Shown here in pieces: positions 32,030 through 44,200 of a stretch of DNA of 64,000 bases (position 1 is the stretch's first letter; each line of letters begins with the position of its first letter). The DNA is from Sporopachydermia quercuum (taxonomy: Eukaryota; Ascomycota; Sporopachydermiomycetes; Sporopachydermiales; Sporopachydermiaceae), in assembly GCA_001599295.1 (NCBI GenBank), contig BCGN01000002.1, positions 1,054,001 through 1,118,000 of the forward strand. Reading direction: 5' to 3'. A program made the position numbers and the translations under genes. Below the pieces are notes generated by a model. The model was not told where the DNA came from and did not search any database. It was given only the letters and a program-made list of their open reading frames with translations.

Positions 32030-33559
32030 ATGAGTAACCAATATTTCAAGAAAAGGAGTTCAATGTCAGCAGCAGTTGGTAAGTATGAGAAGAAATATGA
32101 AAATGAATACGAAAATTCTGTTGATGATGAAGCATATGTTGAAAANTTTGTTGCTTATATTTGAACAATAATTACCTCCAAGTTCTTGTTTTACAAGCTA
32201 TGATCTATTTACTAATTGATATTCGTTAGGCCAGCAAACAGTTTCCAGTAGAGGACATTTCCCTAGTGCATTCAATAACACATATCAAGAACCGAGACAT
32301 GAACCAACGTTTCTCCCAGGTCCAGAAGTGTCAGGGAAAGGTGGAAATGCGTCTTTACCTATACAATCAAGTTACTATCATTCACCATGGACACTTTTTG
32401 GTGCAAGCTGGTCCTCTGGCTCTTACGGAGGAGGAGAAGTTGATTATCTCGCTCTATCCACATATAAGGAAGACACTTCAAACAGGGTAAGTATTTCCAA
32501 TTATCATGCTATTCTGACTACTTTTTTCACCCTGCTAACATTGTGCAACAGCTGACTATACTAGTAGGAACTCCTAGTCTAGACTCGGGACCAGGACTAA
32601 CACCTATCTACGGATACGACTTCATGAAAATATGTGAGACAAAAATTGATTATCCTCTGACAAAAGTTCAATGGCACCCTAATATGAGTAGAGCAACATA
32701 TGATTTGAATGGCAATAGAGGAACAAGTCTTCTTGCTACAACTAGTGACTGCTTGAAAGTATGGAGTCTTGATAGCGACAATAGAGTATTACGAGAACAG
32801 GTGAAACTATACCGCAAAGCCAAAGGAGACAATACGCCGCCAATAACAAGTTTTGACTGGAACAAAGCAGAAACCTCGTTGATTCTGAGTTGTTCTGTTG
32901 ATACAACATGTACATTATGGGATCTTAAGTCGACCAAAAACAGTGCTAAGACTCAATTGATTGCTCATGACAGTGAAGTGCTAGATGTAAAGTTTATAAC
33001 GAGTTCAGTGAACAATTTTGCTTCTGTCGGAGCCGATGGATCTGTTCGGCTGTTTGACCTGCGTGCACTTGACCATTCAACAATCATGTACGAAACTCCT
33101 CAACCAGTGACGCCCTTATTGAGGATAGAGGTTAGTCCAACTGATCCGAATATTCTTGCTACGTTCAATGACAACAGNAGTAGCATAATTCTGCTAGATA
33201 TTAGGAATCCTAGTGTACCAGTTGCATCTTTGGAAGGCCACGAGGCTAATGTCAATTCTATACAGTTTCATCCAACTAGACAAATGCTTTTGTCTGGATC
33301 GGATGATTGTCAAGCGTTAGTGTGGGATTTGACTAAGTGGGAAATGAAAACTCAGAATTCTCTCGGTAGGAGAAGTTCGCTAAATGCTAATAGTTTTCGT
33401 GCCCAACAGAAACCATCGTCATTATCGGCTACAGGAATATTACCAGATTACGCATTCACTTATTCAGGTGAGATCAACAAAGCAATATGGAACGATAAGG
33501 GCAATTGGATAGGCATAGCTTCAGGAAAATCCTTTCAGGGTATTAGGTTTTATGGTTAA
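32030..33559 (+). CDS. DCAF7/AN11-type WD40 scaffold protein (YPL247C orthologue)
   Basis: A WD40 scaffold of the AN11/TTG1/DCAF7 family; the S. cerevisiae member is YPL247C. Three exons: 32030-32078, 32230-32486 and 32552-33559. Intron 1 (32079-32229) has GTAAGT and TTAG; intron 2 (32487-32551) has GTAAGT, GCTAAC and ACAG. The product is 437 residues. A Ser/Gln-rich N-terminus leads to SPWTLFGASWSSG, the family's PWPVYAMNWS-like start. The core contains ITSFDWNKAE, SVDTTCTLWDL, TQLIAHDSEVLDV, ASVGADGSVRLFDLR and LEGHEANVNSIQFHP, nearly identical in spacing to plant AN11 and human DCAF7, and ends GEINKAIW...WIGIA. In S. cerevisiae this gene is next to GAL4. Here it follows SGS1, three genes from GYP5. 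Its role in yeast is unclear; family members scaffold kinases and transcription factors. Confidence 0.92.
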
Positions 33560-34932
33560 AATCGAGTTTCTGGATATATAAAAAGCTTACATCTAAAAAT
33601 TGGTGAGAAGAAGTGATTTTTCGGCTGGATTTCTATGTTTTGTTCGTTTCGGACCTTCTCATAGCTTCCGATCATAGATTCATTCGACGGTGCCTCAGAT
33701 GGGACAAGATGAATTTTGGAAATTGACTCGGTGAAAACATCGCATGAAACATGCATGAAGATGGAGAGAAAAACTAATAATAAGACAGTACAACTGAACT
33801 GTTATCATTTGAAAATTATTAATAATCTATACCATAGAATCGGGTTGAAAAAATGGAAAGTGTAAAATTAACGATATATGAAGATAATGATCCAGATCTA
33901 TCTGCTGTAGGAATAGACTGAATAAAGTGAAATGAAACAGTTTGTTCGAGATTGGAAGTCTTAGTTCGAGGCATGGTTGGACATGTGAACTTAAATTTAT
34001 CTTGGATGGCTGCAAGTCTAATTAACGGCACCTGTACACGTGATTAATGAGTGACACACAGTCGACTCCTGTNAATCTATCTAATAATACAATCCAACCA
34101 AATTTTGCATTTAATCGTGTTTTTACCGTCTTTAATAATCAATTTCAAGGTCTTTCTTTTCTATTCAATCATNTTACCTCACTCAGGGACACTTTCCTGC
34201 ATATTAATGCATCTCTCACTTAAAGTTCCAANCCCTTCCTCATTTGGAAATCTGAATCAGTGATAAACTTTATTTGGCCCTCTTTTGACCCGGTGATAAG
34301 GATCCACATATCCTTAACTCATTCGTTCAATTGACACTACAATACTTGTATATTCTGGTCAATAAAGCACTAAATAAAATCGATATTCTAATACTCCAAA
34401 GCTCAGTGATTCTTATGGTGCTTTTATCTCAAACTTTCGTCTGCTAGAAGATCCGAAACCAAGCCATAGTCTTTCCATCACTCATCTCATCAACCCCACC
34501 ATTGGACCCCGGTCAGAAAAAATAATTCTCATGTAACCCAATAAATATTTCTTGAGTAAGATGTCTAAAATAATGAAGCTCGACTTCACTATTATTCATT
34601 GTGTTGTTTGTATTTTGGTCCGTTCAGGCAGTTGATTGCTTTTCTTTCTTTCTTTCTCTTCTTCGCTTTGTTTCTCGATATCTTATTAAATTTGATCTGC
34701 ATTAAATGGATTATAGGAAGGCCTCAGAATTCTTTGGTAACTTCTAAATAGACGCGATTAGATACCTAACGAGTCTTACTGCATTGTACCGTATTGTACG
34801 CCTGTGCAAGAGTAGAGCGTTGTCAATTGCACCTTTTTGAATAAAGAGAATTTAATAGAACTGTCTAAATAAGCACGTTAAAGTGTCAATTGACCATATA
34901 CAACTAGTGAAGTTTTCACCGTCTTATCAAGC
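33560..34932. other. GCV2 upstream region
   Basis: About 1.37 kb. A pyrimidine-rich stretch (TTTCTTTCTTTC type) lies at about 34640-34670. An ACACGTGA E-box sits near 34037. No exon or RNA gene was recognised. Confidence 0.5.
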
Positions 34933-37900
34933 ATGCTTGTTCGTCAGATATCTAGAACTGCGGCAGGAGTTTCTAGAAATAAACTGATAACTTGTAGAGG
35001 GATCACAAGTTATCAAACTGCCAAACCTGTAATAATAAACAATAGAAAACAGTTTTCCACAAGTTGGTATTCATCAGAAAAGAAAACTATCAGCTCAGCT
35101 GATTTTGCTCTTCACTATAATGGCGGAGAAGAGAGTATTGCTACAAGACCGTTAGATACATTTGCTCGTCGTCATTTTGGTCCTGATCCTGAATCTACAA
35201 AGAAAATGCTTAAGACGTTAGGATATTCAGATTTACAAGAGTTTATTAAAGCCGCGGTACCAGAAAACATTCTGGTGCAGAGAAAGTTGAATATCTCACC
35301 AGCAAAGGGTTTCACTGAGACCGAGATGATTACTCATATGAAGAAATTAGCCTCCAAGAACAAAATCCTTCGCTCCTATATTGGTAAAGGTTACANTGGT
35401 ACCAATACACCTGCAGTTATCCTTAGAAACATTCTTGAATGTCCTGAATGGTACACATCATATACACCTTATCAGCCAGAAATTTCTCAAGGTAGACTTG
35501 AGGCTCTATTGAACTATCAAACTGTTGTTTCTGATTTGACTGGATTACCAATTGCTAATGCGTCTTTACTAGACGAAGGAACTGCAGCAGCAGAAGCAAT
35601 GATTATGTCCTTCCACGCATTGAAAGGCAAAAAGAAGATTTTTTTCGTTGATTCCAAACTTCATCCTCAAACTATCGATGTAGTGAAATCTCGTGCATCT
35701 GTGCTTGACATACAAGTAGTAATTGTTGATGCAACATCGACTGAAGGCTTTGACCTCATAAATAATCAAGTAAAGAACTCATGTGGCTTAATCATTCAAT
35801 ATCCTGCTACTGACGGCAGTATCAGCGATCTCAGCAAAATATCCGATTTGATTCACCAGAACAAAGGTATTTTCTCTGTTGCTACTGATTTACTAGCTTT
35901 GACTGTGCTTAAGCCTCCTAGTGAATTCGGTGCTGATATTGCCTTAGGATCTGCTCAGAGATTTGGTGTTCCAATGGGTTATGGTGGTCCACATGCTGCT
36001 TTCTTTGCTGTAAGCAATAAGTTCAATCGTAAAATGCCTGGTAGACTAATTGGGGTCAGTAAAGATAGATTAGGTGATCCTGCTTTAAGATTGGCTTTAC
36101 AGACTCGTGAGCAGCATATCAAGAGAGAAAAAGCTACCAGTAATATTTGTACTGCTCAAGCTTTACTTGCCAATATGGCCGGTGCTTATGCTGTATATCA
36201 TGGACCTGAAGGTCTGAAGAATATTGCTAAGAAGGTCCATGCTCAAGCCAGTGTTCTAGCGGCTGGTTTAGCTAGTAGTGAATTATATGAAGTTATGAAT
36301 AAAACTTGGTTTGATACTTTAACCATTAGACTGAAGAATGGCAGCAGTGATGAACTATTAGCTAAAGCCGTATCAGAATTTGGCATTAACTTATTCAAAG
36401 TCAATGAATCCACTGTCTCTGTCACGTTCGATGAAACTGTGTCAAAAGAAGATCTTGCTGATCTTCTCAAGCTCTTTGGAGTAAATGCAGAGCGAATTGA
36501 AACATCAGCCAATCTAGCAACCATTCCTGAAAGCTTTATTAGAACAACTGAGTTCCTTAGAAACCCAGTTTTCAACTCCTATCATAACGAAACTGCCATG
36601 TTGAGATATTTACATGAGCTTCAATCTAAGGATTTATCTCTTGCTAATAGCATGATTCCTCTTGGTTCATGTACTATGAAACTAAATGCAACGGTAGAAA
36701 TGATTCCGATCACTTGGCCTGAATTCAGCAACATTCATCCATTTGTTCCTAAAGACCAAGCTGAAGGTTACTTGGAATTGATCGCTGAACTGGAAAAAGA
36801 TCTAGCTGATATCACTGGTTTTGATTCAACCTCGCTGATGCCGAATTCTGGTGCTCAAGGTGAATACACCGGTTTAAGAACCATCAGGGCTTATTTGGAT
36901 GCTAAGGGGGAAACAGAAAGAAACATTTGCCTGATCCCCGTTTCAGCCCATGGAACCAACCCAGCATCTGCAGCAATGGCTGGCATGAAAGTAGTAGCAG
37001 TTAAATGTCTTGATAATGGTTCATTGGATCTTGAAGATCTTGCTGCTAAAGCTGAAAAGTTCAGTAAACAGTTGGCTGCTGTTATGATCACTTATCCTTC
37101 TACTTATGGTCTGTTTGAACCTGGTATCAAAGATGCTATTGATATTGTTCATAGCCATGGTGGCCAAGTCTATCTTGATGGTGCTAATATGAATGCTCAA
37201 GTTGGCTTAACCTCGCCTGGTGATCTAGGGGCTGATGTTTGTCATTTGAACTTGCACAAGACATTCTGTATTCCTCACGGCGGTGGTGGTCCCGGTGTTG
37301 GTCCAATTTGCGTTAAGAGCCATTTAGCACCTTTCTTGCCGAGTCATTCTATTGTCAGCGTCAATGGCGAAAATGCCATTGAAGCTGTTTGTTCTGCTCC
37401 TTATGGTTCTGCGTCTATCTTACCTATTTCTTATAGTTACATCAAAATGATGGGCAGTGAAAATCTTCCTTATTCTTCTGTAATTGCCATGCTGAGTGCT
37501 AACTATATGGTCCAAAGGTTGAAAGATTACTATCCTGTTATGTTTATTGGTGATGATGGTATTAAGCACTGTGGTCATGAATTTATTCTAGATACTCGTG
37601 GATTCCATAATGCACAAGCTATTGATATAGCCAAGAGATTACAAGATTATTCATTCCATGCTCCAACTATGTCTTTCCCTGTTGCTAACACGTTGATGAT
37701 AGAACCTACTGAGAGCGAAGATCTGATTGAAATCGACCGGTTTATTGACTCTATGATTTCTATTAGAAAAGAAATCGATNTACTAGAAAATGGCGATAAA
37801 GCAGGCAATGTTCTTAAGAATGCTCCTCATAATTTGAAAGATCTTCTCTCTGGAGAAGAAGAATGGGTTGAAAGAGGATATACCAGAGAACAGGCTGCTT

Positions 37901-38025
37901 ATCCCTTGCCTGGCTTAAAGAACAGAAAGTTCTGGCCTCATGTCGCTAGAGTAGATGATACCTATGGTGATTTGAACTTACTATGTACTTGTCCTAGTGT
38001 AAATGATGTTGCGGAAGAAGTTTAA
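34933..38025 (+). CDS. GCV2: glycine dehydrogenase (decarboxylating), mitochondrial P-protein
   Basis: The P-protein of the mitochondrial glycine cleavage system uses pyridoxal phosphate to decarboxylate glycine and pass the aminomethyl group to H-protein lipoate. The 1,030-residue protein (S. cerevisiae Gcv2 has 1,034) starts with a basic, Arg/Ser-rich presequence of about 50 residues ([18 protein letters not shown]), then [14 protein letters not shown], the usual start of mature P-protein. Both ancestral halves are present: [20 protein letters not shown] in the first, and [22 protein letters not shown] and [10 protein letters not shown] in the second. The cofactor lysine is K776 in [17 protein letters not shown]. 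It is unspliced and uses more abundant-gene codons than its neighbours. In S. cerevisiae it is adjacent to SGS1; here the WD40 gene is between them. Confidence 0.97.
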   Translation: MLVRQISRTAAGVSRNKLITCRGITSYQTAKPVIINNRKQFSTSWYSSEKKTISSADFALHYNGGEESIATRPLDTFARRHFGPDPESTKKMLKTLGYSDLQEFIKAAVPENILVQRKLNISPAKGFTETEMITHMKKLASKNKILRSYIGKGYXGTNTPAVILRNILECPEWYTSYTPYQPEISQGRLEALLNYQTVVSDLTGLPIANASLLDEGTAAAEAMIMSFHALKGKKKIFFVDSKLHPQTIDVVKSRASVLDIQVVIVDATSTEGFDLINNQVKNSCGLIIQYPATDGSISDLSKISDLIHQNKGIFSVATDLLALTVLKPPSEFGADIALGSAQRFGVPMGYGGPHAAFFAVSNKFNRKMPGRLIGVSKDRLGDPALRLALQTREQHIKREKATSNICTAQALLANMAGAYAVYHGPEGLKNIAKKVHAQASVLAAGLASSELYEVMNKTWFDTLTIRLKNGSSDELLAKAVSEFGINLFKVNESTVSVTFDETVSKEDLADLLKLFGVNAERIETSANLATIPESFIRTTEFLRNPVFNSYHNETAMLRYLHELQSKDLSLANSMIPLGSCTMKLNATVEMIPITWPEFSNIHPFVPKDQAEGYLELIAELEKDLADITGFDSTSLMPNSGAQGEYTGLRTIRAYLDAKGETERNICLIPVSAHGTNPASAAMAGMKVVAVKCLDNGSLDLEDLAAKAEKFSKQLAAVMITYPSTYGLFEPGIKDAIDIVHSHGGQVYLDGANMNAQVGLTSPGDLGADVCHLNLHKTFCIPHGGGGPGVGPICVKSHLAPFLPSHSIVSVNGENAIEAVCSAPYGSASILPISYSYIKMMGSENLPYSSVIAMLSANYMVQRLKDYYPVMFIGDDGIKHCGHEFILDTRGFHNAQAIDIAKRLQDYSFHAPTMSFPVANTLMIEPTESEDLIEIDRFIDSMISIRKEIDXLENGDKAGNVLKNAPHNLKDLLSGEEEWVERGYTREQAAYPLPGLKNRKFWPHVARVDDTYGDLNLLCTCPSVNDVAEEV

Positions 38026-38626
38026 GTACTTTTAGAGCGACGNAAGAAGATAAATCATAGTAATTCAACATAAATACTCCTTCTNTTAGTCATTTCCTTT
38101 CCTTTCTTTTCTTTCGGTGGGGCTGGTTTGCTACTATGTTCTTTGCTAGTAGGTAAAGCATTAGTATATATATGAATGTATTTGTTCAACACAATGAATA
38201 TTTATTTAGAATACTATTAGATTACACCAGTTACAAGTAAGATATGAATAGAACTCTCAGCTCAAAATGGTATGTATTTAATTTCATGTCGTAGTTTTAA
38301 ATGATTGATAAAACAATAATGACACTGGAAATATGATACCTCTTTCTTATCAGGCTATCAAATGATCAGTTTAGTATTGATATTCGAAGGGCGAAAGATC
38401 TCTAGTACAAGGCTAGACCTTCCCACTGTTCGTATTGCTAACACACCATTCAACATATATAGTACTTAGACATGATACTTTCTAATAAATACTGGAGTGG
38501 GTAGCATTGTAACTACTGTACTGCAAGAGAAGAAAATCATAGGTTAAGTAAACTACAAGTATAAAAGNATAAGATAGATACATGAAATATATTAGAGAAA
38601 GTACAAGTAAATACATTTGACTAAAT
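38026..38626. other. 3' spacer between GCV2 and TEF1
   Basis: Convergent 3' ends, about 600 bases, AT-rich with thymine- and pyrimidine-rich tracts near 38085-38115. Nothing else is seen. Confidence 0.55.
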
Positions 38627-40003
38627 CTATTTCTTACTGGCCTTTTGAGCAGCCTTAGTGACCTTACCAGCCTTGTCAGACTTTTCGACAGCCTTAATAA
38701 CACCAACGGCAACAGTTTGTCTCATATCTCTGACGGCGAATCTTCCAAGAGGAGGATAGTCAGTGAAAGCTTCAACACACATAGGCTTGGAAGGAACCAT
38801 CTTGACGATAGCAGCATCACCGGACTTGATGAACTTGGGTGAATCTTCCATCTTCTTACCAGTTCTTCTGTCGATCTTTTCTAACAAAGTGTCAAACTTG
38901 CAAGCAATGTGGGCNGTGTGACAATCTAAAACTGGTGCGTAACCAGCAGAGATTTGACCAGGGTGGTTAAGAACGATAACTTGAGCAGTGAAGTTATCGC
39001 AACCCTTAGGAGGATCGTTCTTGGAGTCACCACAGACGTTACCTCTTCTAATTTCCTTGACGGAAACGTTCTTAACGTTGAAACCAACGTTGTCACCAGG
39101 AAGACCTTCAACCAATTGTTCGTGATGCATTTCGACGGACTTGACTTCAGTGGTAACACCGGCAGGGGCAAAGGTAACAACCATACCAGCCTTGATAACA
39201 CCGGTTTCAACACGACCAACAGGCACAGTTCCGATACCACCAATCTTGTAGACATCTTGTAAAGGAAGTCTAAGAGGCTTGTCGGAAGGTCTGGTAGGAG
39301 GCTCAATGGCATCAATGGCTTCTAACAAAGTCTTGCCCTTGACGACACCAGCCTTGGTTTCCTTTTGCCATCCCTTGTACCATGGGCAGTTGGAGGAGGG
39401 TTCAATCATGTTNTCACCGTTCCAACCAGAGATAGGAACGAAAGGAACGGTCTTGGGGTTGTAACCAACCTTCTTGATGAAGTTGGAGGTTTCCTTGACG
39501 ATTTCTTCGTATCTGGCTTCAGACCACTTGACGGAGTCCATCTTGTTGATGGCAACAATCAATTGTCTAACACCTAAGGTGAAAGCCAACAAAGCGTGTT
39601 CTCTGGTTTGACCATCCTTGGAAATACCGGCTTCGAATTCACCAGTACCACCAGCAATGATCAAGATAGCACAATCGGCTTGAGAAGTACCAGTAATCAT
39701 GTTCTTGATGAAATCTCTGTGGCCAGGGGCATCAATAATGGTGACATAGTACTTAGGAGTTTCAAACTTCCATAAAGCGATATCAATGGTGATACCTCTT
39801 TCTCTTTCAGCCTTAAGCTTGTCCAAAACCCAAGCATACTTGAAAGAACCCTTTCCTAATTCGGCGGCTTCCTTCTCAAACTTTTCAATGGTTCTCTTAT
39901 CGATACCACCGCACTTGTAAATCAAGTGACCGGTAGTGGTGGACTTACCAGAATCGACGTGACCAATGACGACGAGATTAACGTGAGTCTTTTCCTTACC
40001 CAT
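38627..40003 (-). CDS. TEF1: translation elongation factor eEF1A
   Basis: eEF1A delivers aminoacyl-tRNA to the ribosome as a GTP complex. The 458-residue protein has the same length as S. cerevisiae Tef1. The GTPase motifs are intact: GHVDSGKST (14-22), the switch-II DAPGH, and NKMD followed by [15 protein letters not shown]. Domains 2 and 3 follow ([21 protein letters not shown], then ASKK at the end). Codon choice is extremely biased (TTG, GGT, AAG, GTT/GTC), the strongest in the window. Two ambiguous bases lie in third codon positions, one in the motif HTAHIACKF. No coding intron is present, and no clear 5' UTR intron was found. A second copy may exist elsewhere, as in other yeasts, so the numeral in the symbol is nominal. 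Confidence 0.98.
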   Translation of the reverse strand: MGKEKTHVNLVVIGHVDSGKSTTTGHLIYKCGGIDKRTIEKFEKEAAELGKGSFKYAWVLDKLKAERERGITIDIALWKFETPKYYVTIIDAPGHRDFIKNMITGTSQADCAILIIAGGTGEFEAGISKDGQTREHALLAFTLGVRQLIVAINKMDSVKWSEARYEEIVKETSNFIKKVGYNPKTVPFVPISGWNGXNMIEPSSNCPWYKGWQKETKAGVVKGKTLLEAIDAIEPPTRPSDKPLRLPLQDVYKIGGIGTVPVGRVETGVIKAGMVVTFAPAGVTTEVKSVEMHHEQLVEGLPGDNVGFNVKNVSVKEIRRGNVCGDSKNDPPKGCDNFTAQVIVLNHPGQISAGYAPVLDCHXAHIACKFDTLLEKIDRRTGKKMEDSPKFIKSGDAAIVKMVPSKPMCVEAFTDYPPLGRFAVRDMRQTVAVGVIKAVEKSDKAGKVTKAAQKASKK

Positions 40004-40184
40004 TGTTGCAAATTATATATGTGGTGATAAAGTCGTAAGATTGAAGAAATCTATAAATACCTCAGATAGTAATGCTGTTGATTACAGGTGTGAGCGACAA
40101 AGAAAGGAAAAGAGAAAAAAAAGTGAGCAGAAAAAATGAAAACAAAGAGGAAAACAACAATTCTGTTGGTAAAGGATTATGTGT

Positions 40185-40193
40185 CTTTTTATA
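40185..40193 (-). promoter_or_regulatory. TEF1 TATA box
   Basis: TATAAAAAG on the minus strand, about 180 bases upstream of the TEF1 ATG and followed by pyrimidine-rich DNA, fits a strong yeast promoter with a downstream start-site region. Confidence 0.55.
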
Positions 40194-40358
40194 AACCATT
40201 TTTCTGAACTTAACAAACACTAATAATGGGAAAAATTTTTCATTTGCGGTTAGAAATCTGAAAAAGTCGCCTCATAGTGGGAAACGCTAAAATTGAAAAA
40301 CTGAAACTTTAAACAAGAANTTTTTCATTTATTGTGTACATGTAATAANTTTTTCTGG

Positions 40359-40366
40359 TTACCCGG
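40359..40366 (+). promoter_or_regulatory. Reb1-like site upstream of TEF1
   Basis: TTACCCGG matches the Reb1 consensus (CGGGTAA in reverse), about 355 bases upstream of the TEF1 start. Reb1-type general regulatory factors clear nucleosomes from highly expressed promoters. Identified by motif only. Confidence 0.4.
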
Positions 40367-42874
40367 CTTAAAATTGACGATAAGGTGAAGAGTTTAAATA
40401 GGATTTGGTTATTGCTTGTTAGTGTGATAGGAAGAACATTGAAATGGTTGGGACTTTTGAATAGAAGAAATGATCAATTAAATAGAAGAAAAAAGAACGG
40501 AATTGTTATTTAAGATCACTCATTTCATTGAATCAAGAAAAAAAATAGTTTGAATATATCAGGAATATATCAGAAGGCACCTTGTCTGTTGATGGATGCT
40601 GATTTTCAGTTAAGGGTGTCACTTCCCAAATAACGTTCTTATGCATACAAGTGCAGAACCTTTAAGAAGCCAAAAGCATTTAGAATTCTGCATGTGGTAG
40701 CTCATTCATTGGTTGTGCTGTCAAAGGTGAGACTTCATGGTAAGAAGTGAATGGAAGTACAAGAACTGAAAGGCGAGATGAAGTAAATAAGTAAATAAAA
40801 TATGGTAGAAATAACAAAAGACGATNAATATTGGATTGTAGGATAGTACTAACAAAAGAGCCTATTTCAATTGAACTTTGTTGCTTCATTTGCTGTTTAG
40901 TTGATTTTGGTATTAGTTGAGAAGTTTGAGTGTACGGGAATAAAACTAGTATCTTAAGTGGAGAGGTGATCGTTTGATTATTCGATACCTCCCCATAAAA
41001 TATTCTGTATCAGGTAGCTTGTCATCCTAATAATAAAGACGAATTTTTTTGGTTATTGTTCACCTAAGGGCTTTCAATAGGGCTCAAATCTAATCTAAGA
41101 ATCTAATATGCCCTATAGGGCTTGCACTAGACTATCAGCACTTGCGATACGTTTTTTACATTGTGTATGTGCAGGGGTAGGAAGTATGAAGATCATATTG
41201 TTTATCTATCAAATATTTGTTGCCATCAGAAACTGGACAACTTGTGTTACTAGTTCCTAATAACTCGCTGATCTCCCAAATGAGTGTAGAACATGACCGA
41301 GAAATCTTCTAATATGGACTACGTTCCGTAAGCTTGACGTAAGGGAGTTTTGAAGATTGGTTTATAGTGGTAGAGCGTCCTAAATTTGAGAATTGCTTTT
41401 AGGCAACAGATAAGTAGGCGTATCGTATTTTGAAGACAGATCAATTATGTTCCCTGTTCCAGATCTATTTTTAGGTCCATTAAGCCTAGTACCTCCATGA
41501 ATCGTCAATTGAACAATATTTATTAATCATTTTCCNAGAGAGGAGAAAACAGGTATTGTAGATTGAATTACTTGTTCAGGCATTTAAACCAGTCATGTGA
41601 TAGTATACTGAGTTAAGTATGGTAATTTTACATTGAGAAGGGACGGGACAGGCCATGATCAGATTGACTAATGACCTTTCAAGTTCTAACGGTTAACCCC
41701 GNCATCATCCCCACCATCGCCACAGTTTCACTCGGACAGGCCAAGCCACAAATAATTGTTAATTCTCCTGTGGTCAAAATGTAATTAAAGTAAGCAAAAC
41801 CAACTCTTGATTAGGCTTTGATAGTTTGCTTTCCGAAAACTAACGCTTTTTTTCTTCGTTTCTCTCTGCCTTCCGTTTTCATATGAAATCACAGAGAAAA
41901 ATCAAATTATATAGTAAGTTGAACACTTTTGCGATTCAGAACGTTTGTTGATATCTCAACATATACCATATCACTCACCTATTCTGTTTCATCTTCTAAA
42001 GTTTTTATTCCATTCATGCCTTCTGAACAGGGTGGTTCAATTGAAGTAATCTTCAACGACTTTTCTTGTCTTGAAATTCAGACCCCATAAACCCTATTAT
42101 TTTGTCCTGTCCGGTAAAAACTGTCAGTTTGTGGGCGGAAAAACCTTAATCTGGAAANGCCGTTTTCGGATCCTCCCAATCACCAATTGCTATTATCAGA
42201 CGAATCGACTTGCCTCTTTTGGGAAACATCACACTTGTTTTTATTTTAGAGATGAGGATGGGTCATAAAAAAGCAATTGATTAGCTTGTTCGGTTGCTGC
42301 CCGTTCAGATGCTAGAAGACAACATACTGGAAATCCAACCAAAACAAATGATTGTTNAGAAAGATTGGGAAAGTGTTACTCTGTCTCATTGTAAGAATAA
42401 TCCTGCTAACCAAGCTGCTTCAGAGACCGATCACACCGATTTATTGCTCTTTTCTATTATATCTGTCTGTTGGATGCTTGTTGTTGTGTTATGAATTCAG
42501 TAGGAGCTTTCATAGACATATTTGCGCTTGTGAAATTGCGAGAATAAGGATATTTAATTGTTTCTCTACCTTGCAATTGAAGCTGAATATTTTGATATAT
42601 AGATAATAAAAAGTATTAATAATTATTAGGACATTATGTCAAATATACTGTATAATACATAAATAGACCAAACCGAACCCAATTTTATAATCAATGGTAA
42701 GACAACAATACACCAATAAAATACATAAAAAATCCCACCAGTATATAACCATAGAAATGAAAAATAAAAATAAAAATAAAGTGTAACCCATAACCTTTAA
42801 AAAATGAGATATTCTAATATACAACTTGAGCCCCTGTGTACGCATTATTTAAACACCAAAAGAAAGAATTAAAA

Positions 42875-44200
42875 TCATAAATATTGGCTGAACATTTTAT
42901 CTTCTAACCAGCCAACTTTTTCGAAGGCAGTAAAAAGTCTCGATGCCTTGTTTACATCGATTCTGCAAGACTTTTGAGCGTCCGTTCTTCTGAAAGCAAG
43001 ACCAATTCTTAATCTTCTTACTTTCTCAGCAAATAGTCTTTTCTTAGAATCTAAATAAACATTGCAAGGTAATCGTAATACACTAGCTAAATAGACTTCA
43101 GCTGGATGTAACAAATGTACATATGGATCTTTAGATAAATCCATTGGTTGACCTTTCCATTCAACTTTCAAACATTTGTTGCTATTTGGTAGACTTGATG
43201 GAGACGGAGAAAAGTCTTCTAATTGATTGTATGAAGCGTCATGAACTTCATTGCCCGTAGTTCCGTAGTGTGAACTAGAAGTTGCTGGAATATTCGACTC
43301 GAAATCAGGAGGCAAGGGTGTGCCAATTGATGGAGAATCAAAATCATTTGGAACAAAAGTTGGTTCTGGTTGAGGCTCGGCTGAAGGAGTATTAGCTGTT
43401 GAACGAGAACGTTTGACACCAGTTTTAACCTTCTTTGCCTTTGATGAAGGTGATTCAGAGGATCTCTTAGAAATTGTTTCAACCTTTATTAAAGGACCGT
43501 TCTCCACATTAAGAGAAGCTGGTTGACTAGAAGGGCTTGATGAAAGAGAGATAGTTCCGTGAAATTGAGCAAGAGCAGCAGAAACATCAGGTTCTTCTGC
43601 AACAATGCCCTGCTTGGCTTTCAATGCCTCGATTCTTTCTCTCGCCTTTTCTTCATCTTCTTTTGCCTTTTTCAATCTCTTAGCCTTAGCCAATTCGGCT
43701 GCAACTTCTTGTGCTTCTATAATTTTCCTTCTCTTAGCTTGCTCCTTGATTGCGTCTGAATACATATTGAAAAAAGCCTTCTGTTTGAAGTAATATTTTC
43801 GGGGATTGGTTTTCAGTTCATTCCAAGAAGAGATTTGTAAAGCTGCTGTAGGTTTATGACCAACAGACACTTCTCTGTCTGTGCTTTCTTGGGTTTCACC
43901 ACTAACAGAAGTTTCTGTGTGACGCGTTTCTATTTTGTTCGTTTCCGTTGTGGAAGCAAATAATGGTTGAGCTAAAGATCCCTCTGGAACTATGTCTACT
44001 CTTTGATAAGGAGATAAAGGCGGTGATGGCATAGAACTCATAGAAGCATTTGAGGCAAATCCTTCTTCACCAACCGACCTTGGTAATCGCCTTGTATCTG
44101 ACACTGATGCTGACATTTTGTAATTTGACAGTTTAGAATACACTGAATCTAATTCTGTTGAAAATAATGTGGGTGCTGATGTTGTCATTATATTTGACAA
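42875..44200 (-). CDS. FUN19: SWIRM-domain protein, Fun19/YOR338W-like
   Basis: A 441-residue protein with a C-terminal SWIRM domain, a histone-tail or DNA-binding helical fold found in chromatin proteins. The SWIRM occupies about 345-441: MDLSKDPYVHLLHPAEVYLA, LPCNVYLDSKKRLFAEK, then FRRTDAQKSCRIDVNKASRL and a GWL near the end. This arrangement is that of the fungal Fun19/YOR338W group. The N-terminal half is Ser/Thr/Pro-rich (MSSMPSPPLSPYQRVDIVPE) and the middle is a charged coiled coil at about 150-205 (QAKRRKIIEAQEVAAELAKA) that looks nuclear. No intron is seen. It is flanked by two unusually long gene-free regions, suggesting complex regulation. Function in yeast is largely unknown; the symbol reflects family only. 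Confidence 0.8.
   Translation of the reverse strand: MSNIMTTSAPTLFSTELDSVYSKLSNYKMSASVSDTRRLPRSVGEEGFASNASMSSMPSPPLSPYQRVDIVPEGSLAQPLFASTTETNKIETRHTETSVSGETQESTDREVSVGHKPTAALQISSWNELKTNPRKYYFKQKAFFNMYSDAIKEQAKRRKIIEAQEVAAELAKAKRLKKAKEDEEKARERIEALKAKQGIVAEEPDVSAALAQFHGTISLSSSPSSQPASLNVENGPLIKVETISKRSSESPSSKAKKVKTGVKRSRSTANTPSAEPQPEPTFVPNDFDSPSIGTPLPPDFESNIPATSSSHYGTTGNEVHDASYNQLEDFSPSPSSLPNSNKCLKVEWKGQPMDLSKDPYVHLLHPAEVYLASVLRLPCNVYLDSKKRLFAEKVRRLRIGLAFRRTDAQKSCRIDVNKASRLFTAFEKVGWLEDKMFSQYL

Larger units (their letters stand above)
40004..42874. other. long TEF1 upstream region
   Basis: About 2.9 kb between TEF1 and the FUN19-like gene, both on the minus strand. The first 400 bases are the TEF1 promoter (TATA box and Reb1-like site listed separately). 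Further out are a cluster of AGGGCT motifs with a palindrome at 41110-41121, three CGG(G)ACAGG motifs between 41644 and 42114, and short plus-strand open runs (42071-42494) without recognisable content. Confidence 0.45.

Noticed and set aside
40846-40900. TACTAAC followed by a TTTAG acceptor-like sequence on the plus strand upstream of TEF1
   Set aside because: No matching donor with a coding exon was found, and both flanks lack open frames.
42071-42494. Two short plus-strand open frames upstream of TEF1
   Set aside because: Low-complexity translations, no conserved motif, and interrupted by stops on either side.
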